This document shows positions 41,552 to 47,616 of a stretch of DNA of 47,616 nucleotides, in pieces. The first letter of the stretch is position 1, and every line of letters starts with the position of its first letter. The notes below the pieces were generated by a model. It ran no database searches. It saw only the letters and a program-made list of their open reading frames with translations, and was not told where the DNA came from. The translations under genes were made by a program, and so were the position numbers. The stretch comes from Streptomyces sp. Ru72 (GTDB lineage Bacteria; Actinomycetota; Actinomycetes; Streptomycetales; Streptomycetaceae). Where the stretch lies: the NCBI RefSeq assembly GCF_002920635.1, contig NZ_PQSR01000061.1, forward strand, positions 1-47,616, given 5' to 3'.

Positions 41552-41719
41552 CTTATCTCGCCCTCACTCCGGGGGGTGCCGTTCGGAGTGTCCGTACCGT
41601 CTGTAGTGCCCGGATGGCGCACCGAAGGGGGGTGCGAGCCGGTGTCGGCCCGGTGTTCCAGGGGGTAGCATCCGCACCGATGGTCCGTTCCGTACGACGA
41701 CGACGTCCCGGAGGGAAGC

Positions 41720-42121
41720 ATGCAGCCGACCGCCACGGTGCTGGTCTACAGCGACGACTCCAACACCCGCGCCCAGGTGCGGCTGGCCTCCGGCCGCAGG
41801 CCGGCCCCGGACGTTCCCGAGGTGGAGTTCGTGGAGTGCGCCACGCCGGGGGCCGTGCTCAGGGAGCTGGACAAGGGCGGCATCGACGTGTGCGTGCTGG
41901 ACGGCGAGGCCGTGCCGATGGGGGGCATGGGCGTGTGCCGGCAGATCAAGGACGAGATCTTCAATTGTCCGCCGGTGCTTGTGCTGATCGCTCGGCCCCA
42001 GGATGCCTGGCTTGCGACCTGGAGCCGCGCGGATGCGGCTGTGGCGCTGCCGGTCGAGCCGGTCGAGTTCGCCTCCGCCTTGGCTTCGCTGTTGCGGCGC
42101 AGGGCCCTTTCGAGCGCCTGA
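41720..42121 (+). CDS. Stand-alone pseudo-receiver domain protein
   Basis: A 133-residue CheY-like protein. Acidic residues are kept (Asp12/Asp13 in VLVYSDDSN and Asp61 in VCVLDGEA), but the conserved Thr/Ser after strand 4 is Ala (VLVLIARP) and the conserved Lys of the KP motif is replaced (ALPVEPVE). It is therefore probably not activated by the normal phosphorylation switch. No output domain follows. GGAGGGA precedes the ATG at 41720. It lies between the two oxidase operons and is divergent from ctaE. Function unknown. Confidence 0.75.
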   Translation: MQPTATVLVYSDDSNTRAQVRLASGRRPAPDVPEVEFVECATPGAVLRELDKGGIDVCVLDGEAVPMGGMGVCRQIKDEIFNCPPVLVLIARPQDAWLATWSRADAAVALPVEPVEFASALASLLRRRALSSA

Positions 42122-42173
42122 GAGCCCGGGTTCCCGGCTTGCGGGGCGACGGGGAGTGCCCCTTGCGGGGCGC

Positions 42174-43430
42174 TCAGACGCTCTCCGGGCTCAGTCGTGC
42201 CGTCATCGCCGGGTTCGAGGTGTCAGGGGTCAGGGCGCTGCCCTTCTGCCACTTCTTCCAGTCCACGTTCCAGTCGCCGAAGCCGTTGCCGAACGGTTCC
42301 ATCAGTTTGCCGCCCGAGTTGACGACCTGGACGATGTCTCCCTGCCGGACCGTGTTGTAGAACCACTGGGCGTACGAGGTGCTCATCCCCGTGCAGCCGT
42401 GGCTGACGTTGCGGTACCCCTGGGCGGCGACGGACCAGGGCGCGGCGTGCACGTACTCGCCGCTCCAGGTGACCCGGGCCGCCCAGTAGACGTTCAGGTC
42501 GTAGGAGTCGCTGGAGCCCGCCGAGATCCCGATGGTGGTTCCGCGCATCCGTACGACGTAGCTCTTGTTCAGGATCACCTTGACGCCGTTGCGGGTCTCG
42601 TAGCCGGGCTTGCCGGTGGTGATGGGGATCTGCTTGATCACCTGGCCGTTCTTGTAGACGGTCATCCGGTGTGACGCCGAGTCGGTGAGGGCGATGACGC
42701 TGTCCCCCGTGGTCAGTTTCACGGGCTTGGTGTCGCCGCCCCAGAGACGTTCGGCGATCTTCACCCCGGCGAGGTTGCTGTAGGCCGTGATGGTGGCGTG
42801 GACGGGCCAGTATTCCTCGGGGCGGTAGTGCAGCGTCTTGTCGTCCACCCAGTACCAGGAGCCCTTCACGGCGGGCACCGAGTCCACCCTGAGGGCACGC
42901 TCGACGATGGCCCGCTGCGCCCTGTCCTTGACGGGCTCGCTGAGGGTGGCCGTGACGGGCTGGCCGACGCCGTAGGTCCCGGAGTCCGGGCCGAAGGTGA
43001 CGTTCAGGACCTTCTTGGTCTTCGGGGTGCCGGTGTCGAACTCGAGGGTCTTTCGGCCCGGATTGCCGTCCTCGTCCTCCGTGCTGACCTGCACCGTGTA
43101 GTGGGTGCCCGCGGCCAGCGGCGAGGTGCTGTGCCAGCGGCTGCCGTCGGCGGAGAGTTCACCGGCGACATAGCGTCCTCGGGAGTCGGTGGCGGTGACG
43201 TCCGTGATGCGCGCGTCCGACCCCGAGGCAGTGATCTCCAGTGGTTTGTCCGGGTCGACCTGCTTGCCGTCGCCGACCGGGGCGTTGAAGGCGATGTCGT
43301 CCGCCGCGTCGTACGGCTTCGCCGCCGGGTCCCCGTCCCCGCCGCAGGCGACGAGACCCGCACCGAGGGCGATCACCAGCAGGGTGCAGCCGACGACCGT
43401 GCCGTTCCTCAAGAACGCTGTGTGGCTCAT
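42174..43430 (-). CDS. L,D-transpeptidase lipoprotein (YkuD domain)
   Basis: A 418-residue lipoprotein with lipobox LVAC (Cys at residue 29), then an Ig-like pair (about 60-150 and 150-245), then a YkuD catalytic domain near 255-380. The active site is VHAAPW plus SHGCTGMSTSYAQW, where Cys is the nucleophile, and a Trp-rich C-terminal extension follows (NVDWKKWQKG). It forms 3-3 cross-links in peptidoglycan, as LdtMt2-like enzymes do. The start is ATG at 43430. It is placed between oxidase operons without obvious functional link. Confidence 0.92.
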   Translation of the reverse strand: MSHTAFLRNGTVVGCTLLVIALGAGLVACGGDGDPAAKPYDAADDIAFNAPVGDGKQVDPDKPLEITASGSDARITDVTATDSRGRYVAGELSADGSRWHSTSPLAAGTHYTVQVSTEDEDGNPGRKTLEFDTGTPKTKKVLNVTFGPDSGTYGVGQPVTATLSEPVKDRAQRAIVERALRVDSVPAVKGSWYWVDDKTLHYRPEEYWPVHATITAYSNLAGVKIAERLWGGDTKPVKLTTGDSVIALTDSASHRMTVYKNGQVIKQIPITTGKPGYETRNGVKVILNKSYVVRMRGTTIGISAGSSDSYDLNVYWAARVTWSGEYVHAAPWSVAAQGYRNVSHGCTGMSTSYAQWFYNTVRQGDIVQVVNSGGKLMEPFGNGFGDWNVDWKKWQKGSALTPDTSNPAMTARLSPESV

Positions 43431-43506
43431 GCCCTCACGCTAGGAACGTCCGTCAAGCATGGCGCGCCGGGCAATCCGTGTGGGGGACGTAAGACGCGGC
43501 AAAAGA

Positions 43507-43544
43507 GGGAGCCCGGACACTCCAGGCGGTGTGTCCGGGCTCCC
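43507..43544 (-). terminator. Intrinsic terminator of the ctaCDF operon
   Basis: A perfect 14-base-pair stem (43507-43520 with 43531-43544) with a 10-base loop is followed on the minus strand by TCTTTTG. It starts 17 bases after the ctaF stop. One of the few window terminators with a U-run. Confidence 0.85.
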
Positions 43545-43561
43545 GTCGCGCTCGGCGCGTG

Positions 43562-43960
43562 CTACTGGGTGCGGTTCTCGCCGCGGTAGTACTCGAAGAC
43601 CCAGCCCCACAGGCCCACCAGGATCAGCGGGGCCGCGAAGTACAGCAGCCACCAGCCGATCGCGATCGCCAGGAAGGCGAACGCTCCACCGATGCCGAGG
43701 GCGAGCGGCTGCCAGCTGTGCGGGCTGAAGAAGCCGATCTCACCGGCGTCGTCGGCGACGTCGGCCTCCTTGTTGTCCTGCGCTCCCGCGTCGACCCGCC
43801 GGGCCGTGAAGGCCAGGTAGTAGCCGATCATCACGCTCAGGCCGAAGGCCAGGAAGAGCGCGGTGGTGCCGGCCGGCTCCTTCGACCACAGGCCGTAGAT
43901 GATGGCCATGACGAGGATGAAGACGGACAGCCACAGGAACATCTTGCCCTGGATCTTCAC
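43562..43960 (-). CDS. ctaF: Cytochrome c oxidase subunit IV (actinobacterial)
   Basis: A 132-residue subunit with four membrane helices (about residues 8-26, 32-52, 86-104, 106-124) typical of the actinobacterial CtaF family, stabilising the aa3 oxidase. It begins MKIQGKMFLWLSVFILVMAI. The GTG at 43960 overlaps the ctaD stop as GTGA, so it is coupled to ctaD. Longer frames upstream run through ctaD and are rejected. Confidence 0.92.
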   Translation of the reverse strand: MKIQGKMFLWLSVFILVMAIIYGLWSKEPAGTTALFLAFGLSVMIGYYLAFTARRVDAGAQDNKEADVADDAGEIGFFSPHSWQPLALGIGGAFAFLAIAIGWWLLYFAAPLILVGLWGWVFEYYRGENRTQ

Positions 43961-45690
43961 TTGCCGGCCTCCTTGCCACCAGCGACGCCCTTGGTGCCGG
44001 CACCCGCGTACTCGAGCTGCTCGAGCGCGGCGATCTCCGGGTGGTGCAGGTCGAAGGCGGGCGATTCGGAGCGGATCCGCGGCAGCGTGAGGAAGTTGTG
44101 CCGCGGCGGCGGGCAGGAGGTCGCCCACTCCAGCGAACGGCCGTAGCCCCACGGGTCGTCGACGCCGACCGGCTTGCCGTACTTGGCCGTCTTCCACACG
44201 TTGTAGAGGAACGGCAGGATCGACAGACCGAGCAGGAAGGAGGAGATCGTCGAGATCGTGTTCAGGGCGGTGAAGCCGTCGGCAGCGAGGTAGTCCGCGT
44301 AACGACGCGGCATGCCCTCGGCGCCCAGCCAGTGCTGCACCAGGAACGTGCCGTGGAAGCCGATGAACAGCGTCCAGAACGTGATCTTGCCGAGGCGCTC
44401 GTCGAGCATCTTTCCGGTGAACTTCGGCCACCAGAAGTGGAAGCCGGAGAACATCGCGAAGACGACGGTGCCGAAGACCACGTAGTGGAAGTGCGCCACC
44501 ACGAAGTACGAGTCCGAGATGTGGAAGTCCATCGGCGGCGAGGCCAGGATGACACCGGTCAGACCACCGAACGTGAAGGTGATCAGGAAGCCGGTCGCCC
44601 AGAGCATCGGCGTCTCGAAGGACAGCGAGCCCTTCCACATCGTTCCGATCCAGTTGAAGAACTTCACGCCGGTCGGGACGGCGATGAGGAACGTCATGAA
44701 GGAGAAGAACGGAAGCAGCACGCCACCGGTGACGTACATGTGGTGCGCCCACACCGTCACGGAGAGACCGGCGATGGCGATCGTGGCGCCGATGAGGCCC
44801 ATGTAGCCGAACATCGGCTTACGGCTGAAGACCGGGATGACCTCGGAGATGATGCCGAAGAACGGCAGCGCGATGATGTACACCTCTGGATGGCCGAAGA
44901 ACCAGAAGAGGTGTTGCCACAGCAGTGCGCCGCCGTTGGCCGCGTCGAAGACGTGGGCGCCGAACTTGCGGTCCGCCTCCAGGGCGAACAGCGCGGCCGC
45001 CAGGACCGGGAAGGCCAGCAGCACGAGCACACCGGTCAGCAGCACGTTCCACACGAAGATCGGCATGCGGAACATCGTCATGCCGGGGGCGCGCATGCAG
45101 ATGATCGTGGTGATGAAGTTGACCGAGCCGAGGATCGTGCCGAAGCCGGAGAAGGCCAGACCCATGATCCACATGTCGGCGCCGATGCCCGGCGAGCGGA
45201 CCGCGTCCGACAGCGGGCTGTAGGCGAACCAGCCGAAGTCGGCCGCGCCGTCCGGGGTGAGGAAGCCGCCGACCGCGATGAGCGAGCCGAACAGGTAGAG
45301 CCAGTAGGCGAACATGTTCAGCCGCGGGAACGCCACGTCGGGCGCGCCGATCTGCAGCGGCATGATCCAGTTCGCGAAGCCGGCGAACAGCGGCGTCGCG
45401 AACATCAGCAGCATGATCGTGCCGTGCATCGTGAACGCCTGGTTGAACTGCTCGTTCGACATGATCTGCAGGCCCGGACGGGCCAGCTCGGCGCGCATGA
45501 GCAGCGCCATCACGCCGCCGATCAGGAAGAACGCGAAGGACGTCGTCAGATACAGCGTGCCGATCGTCTTGTGGTCGGTGGTCGTCAGCCACTTGACGAC
45601 GACGTTACCGGGTCGCCTGCGCCGTACCGGCAGCTCGTTCTCGTACGACTCAGCTGCCGCGGCACCCTGGGGTTCGTTGAGGATGCTCAC
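43957..45690 (-). CDS. ctaD: Cytochrome c oxidase subunit I
   Basis: A 577-residue haem-copper oxidase subunit I with twelve helices. Haem and copper ligands sit in AFTMHGTIMLL (haem a), FFGHPEVYIIALP (CuB His and the cross-linked Tyr), VWAHHMYVTG (CuB His pair) and YFVVAHFHYVVFG (haem a3/a). It reduces oxygen to water and pumps protons. The GTG start at 45690 is the last coupled start after ctaC (overlap GTGA). Electrons arrive from QcrC through the CuA centre of CtaC. Confidence 0.97.
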   Translation of the reverse strand: MSILNEPQGAAAAESYENELPVRRRRPGNVVVKWLTTTDHKTIGTLYLTTSFAFFLIGGVMALLMRAELARPGLQIMSNEQFNQAFTMHGTIMLLMFATPLFAGFANWIMPLQIGAPDVAFPRLNMFAYWLYLFGSLIAVGGFLTPDGAADFGWFAYSPLSDAVRSPGIGADMWIMGLAFSGFGTILGSVNFITTIICMRAPGMTMFRMPIFVWNVLLTGVLVLLAFPVLAAALFALEADRKFGAHVFDAANGGALLWQHLFWFFGHPEVYIIALPFFGIISEVIPVFSRKPMFGYMGLIGATIAIAGLSVTVWAHHMYVTGGVLLPFFSFMTFLIAVPTGVKFFNWIGTMWKGSLSFETPMLWATGFLITFTFGGLTGVILASPPMDFHISDSYFVVAHFHYVVFGTVVFAMFSGFHFWWPKFTGKMLDERLGKITFWTLFIGFHGTFLVQHWLGAEGMPRRYADYLAADGFTALNTISTISSFLLGLSILPFLYNVWKTAKYGKPVGVDDPWGYGRSLEWATSCPPPRHNFLTLPRIRSESPAFDLHHPEIAALEQLEYAGAGTKGVAGGKEAGK

Positions 45691-46646
45691 AGGTTGTTCG
45701 TCTCCCGGTTCTTCTCGTGGCTCGTCTGCGCGATGCCGGCGGGAATGTAACCGGTCTGCCCCTTCTTCGCGAGGTCCTTGAGGTGCTGCTCGTACGCTGC
45801 GGGCGAGACGACCTTCACGTTGAACAGCATCCGGGAGTGGTCGACGCCGCAGAGCTCGGCGCACTTGCCGCGGAAGGTGCCCTCCTGGTTGGGGGTCACC
45901 TCGAAGGCGTTGGTGTGGCCCGGGATGACGTCCTGCTTCATCAGGAACGGCAGCACCCAGAAGGAGTGGATGACGTCACGCGAGGTGAGGATGAAGCGGA
46001 CGGTCTTGCCCTTGGGGAGCCACAGGGTGGGACCGGGGTTGCCCGTCTGCGGGTTCCGCGTGGCGGGCGTGCCGAAGTCGTAGACACCGCCGGCGTTCGC
46101 CGGGAAGTCGTTCTTGAACCGGTCCGGGATCGCGACCAGGTTCTTGTCGGTCTTCGCGTCGCCCGTCACCCCGTCCACGGGGGTGATGTAGTTGAAGCCC
46201 CAGCTCCACTGGTAGCCGATGACGTTGACGGTGACGTCGGGCTTCTTGGAGAGGCTGAGGAGCTTCGACTCGTCGCGGGCGGTGAAGTAGAAGAGCACCG
46301 AGACGATGATGAGCGGGACGACCGTGTACAACGCCTCGATCGGCATGTTGTACCGGGTCTGCTGGGGAACCTCGACCTTGGTGCGGCTGCGACGGTGGAA
46401 CATCGCGCTCCACAGGATCAAGCCCCACACCAGCACGCCGACGGCGAGCGCGGCCGCCCAGGACCCCTGCCACAGGGAGAGGATCCTCGGAGCCTCTTCC
46501 GTGGTCGGGGTGGGCATACCAAGGCGGGGGAAGTCCTTGTATGTGCAACCGGTAGCGGTCGCCAGGACCAGGCCCGCGGTCAGTGCCTGCAGCAGCTTCC
46601 GCCGCATCGGGCGCCGCGGCGAGCGGTCGGAGCCGTTGGGACTCAC
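45687..46646 (-). CDS. ctaC: Cytochrome c oxidase subunit II
   Basis: A 319-residue lipoprotein-type subunit II. After MRRKLLQALTAGLVLATATGC the lipobox Cys is expected to be acylated, two membrane helices follow (about 65-85 and 110-130), and the periplasmic domain carries the CuA site in GKCAELCGVDHSRM plus an upstream His. The start is GTG at 46646 (product begins MSPNGSDRS); further upstream the open frame has no family similarity. An inverted repeat lies in the promoter. First gene of ctaCDF. Confidence 0.95.
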   Translation of the reverse strand: MSPNGSDRSPRRPMRRKLLQALTAGLVLATATGCTYKDFPRLGMPTPTTEEAPRILSLWQGSWAAALAVGVLVWGLILWSAMFHRRSRTKVEVPQQTRYNMPIEALYTVVPLIIVSVLFYFTARDESKLLSLSKKPDVTVNVIGYQWSWGFNYITPVDGVTGDAKTDKNLVAIPDRFKNDFPANAGGVYDFGTPATRNPQTGNPGPTLWLPKGKTVRFILTSRDVIHSFWVLPFLMKQDVIPGHTNAFEVTPNQEGTFRGKCAELCGVDHSRMLFNVKVVSPAAYEQHLKDLAKKGQTGYIPAGIAQTSHEKNRETNNL

Positions 46647-46725
46647 GTAGCGCCTTCCCGAGAGTCTCGCCCGCGCGGTTGGCTGCGGCCTTCTCGCTGG
46701 TCGGTCGCCGCCCTGCGTCGGGCAG

Positions 46726-46756
46726 GGGTTTGGATGTTTATGCGGACCAAACCCTA
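46726..46756 (-). promoter_or_regulatory. Promoter and inverted-repeat operator candidate of ctaCDF
   Basis: GGGTTTGG (46726-46733) and CCAAACCC (46747-46754) form a perfect 8-base inverted repeat with a 13-base spacer. The right arm overlaps a TAGGGT -10 box (46751-46756, minus strand), so a bound protein would cover -10 and the start site. It is about 80 bases before the ctaC start. I do not recognise it as a known operator. The rest of the 46647-46955 gap holds no gene. Confidence 0.5.
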
Positions 46757-46955
46757 CTCGACGCCATCCGGCGGTTCGCGGGGAGGGTGCCGTACGCGCC
46801 GCGGGGCGCCCCGAAGGGGTGGAGTGGGGCATATGGGGCGCCTATTGGCTGGGGAGTGCGGCTTGTGCGGCGGGTGCGGATGTTTTCGGGTTGATCGCGT
46901 AGTTCCTGCGCCCCTTGAGGTCCGCTGCACTTGCCCGGCGTCTTAGCGTTGCCTT

Positions 46956-47616
46956 GTGGGCTACTTCGACGCTGCTTCCGCCGCTCCCCTCCATCCCGTC
47001 GCTCGCCAGGCGCTCCAGGCCTCGCTCGATGAGGGGTGGGCCGACCCCGCGCGGCTGTACCGCGAGGGACGGCGGGCGCGGCTGCTGCTGGACGCGGCGC
47101 GGGAGGCGGCCGCCGATGCGGTGGGCTGCCGTCCGGACGAGCTGGTGTTCACCTCCTCCGGGACGCGGGCGGTGCACACGGGGATCGAGGGGGTGCTGGC
47201 GGGCCGCCGCCGGGTCGGACGCCACCTGATCGTGTCAGCGGTCGAACACTCCTCGGTGCTTCATTCGGCGGAGGTGTTCGAGGCGTCGGGCGGGACGGTG
47301 ACACAGGTGCCGGTCTCGCGAGCGGGCGCGGTCACGCCCGAGCAGTACGCGCACGCGTTGCGTCCGGACACCGCGCTGGCCTGTCTGCAGTCGGCCAACC
47401 ACGAGGTCGGCACGGTGCAGCCGGTGGCCGGCGTGGCCGAGGCGTGCCGGGCGGCCGGGGTACCGCTGCTGGTGGACGCCGCGCAGTCGCTGGGCTGGGG
47501 CCCGGTGGAGGGCGACTGGTCTGTCCTGACGGCAAGTGCGCACAAATGGGGCGGACCTTCGGGTGTCGGGCTTCTCGCGGTGCGCAAGGGAGTGCGGTTC
47601 GCGCCTCAAGGGCCCT
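46956..47616 (+). CDS. Cysteine desulfurase, NifS/IscS type (3' end outside window)
   Basis: The first 220 residues of a PLP-dependent desulfurase. VGYFDAASAAPLHPVARQAL is the usual beginning, VFTSSGTRAVHTGI binds phosphate, SAVEHSSVLHS holds the His, SANHEVGTVQPV and LLVDAAQSLG follow, and TASAHKWGGPSG carries the PLP Lys. The catalytic Cys lies beyond the window end. I chose the GTG at 46956. It is divergent from ctaC. It probably supplies sulfur for iron-sulfur clusters or tRNA thiolation. Confidence 0.9.
   Translation, partial: MGYFDAASAAPLHPVARQALQASLDEGWADPARLYREGRRARLLLDAAREAAADAVGCRPDELVFTSSGTRAVHTGIEGVLAGRRRVGRHLIVSAVEHSSVLHSAEVFEASGGTVTQVPVSRAGAVTPEQYAHALRPDTALACLQSANHEVGTVQPVAGVAEACRAAGVPLLVDAAQSLGWGPVEGDWSVLTASAHKWGGPSGVGLLAVRKGVRFAPQGP

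Overview
The window is chromosomal DNA from a high-GC actinomycete, almost certainly a Streptomyces. The codons are strongly biased to G/C in third position, and GTG and TTG starts are common. The gene order matches a core-chromosome stretch I remember from Streptomyces coelicolor (roughly SCO2110 to SCO2160). Species assignment and all names taken from S. coelicolor are from memory, not from a search.

Layout. 1-2.9 kb: end of a PASTA Ser/Thr kinase, endonuclease IV, a sulfite-oxidase-like enzyme, and convergent bacterioferritin/bacterioferritin-ferredoxin genes with an iron-box-like site. 3.0-7.7 kb: DAHP synthase divergent from a tryptophan attenuator (leader peptide plus terminator) and fused anthranilate synthase, then a phosphofructokinase. 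7.8-12.8 kb: a MacRS-type two-component system, an acyltransferase, an esterase, a membrane protein and an EEP-family hydrolase. 13.3-17.6 kb: glucokinase, a DUF5304 protein, a degenerate ArsA-like ATPase, an SRPBCC protein and a phosphoesterase. 17.9-19.7 kb: long-chain acyl-CoA ligase.

19.7-24.4 kb looks like an accessory insert. It holds a cholesterol-oxidase-like pseudogene (5' truncation, frameshift, nonsense codon) abutting a Tn3-family transposase remnant. Next comes a divergent HxlR regulator with a FrnE/DsbA-like thiol oxidoreductase, an azoreductase-like flavoprotein and an NAD(P)-binding protein. This cassette is the best candidate for a little-described system, probably electrophile or quinone stress defence.

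24.5-37.2 kb: PimB-like mannosyltransferase, GT87-like membrane protein, lipoprotein metalloprotease, tandem NlpC/P60 hydrolases, a NYN-domain coiled-coil protein, a zinc-ribbon protein, rhomboid protease, a stand-alone AsnC-type effector domain, a SufS-like enzyme under a SAM-IV riboswitch, two small stress-type proteins and trpD. 37.3-46.6 kb: the aerobic respiratory chain, ctaE-qcrCAB and ctaCDF, all on the minus strand, separated by a pseudo-receiver protein and an L,D-transpeptidase. The window ends inside a second cysteine desulfurase gene.

Functional threads: aromatic/tryptophan synthesis (aroH, trpEG, trpD), sulfur mobilisation (two cysteine-desulfurase-type enzymes), glycolysis (glkA, pfkA), cell envelope (NlpC pair, L,D-transpeptidase, PimB, PlsC), and the bcc-aa3 respiratory supercomplex. 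I saw no tRNA, rRNA or CRISPR array.
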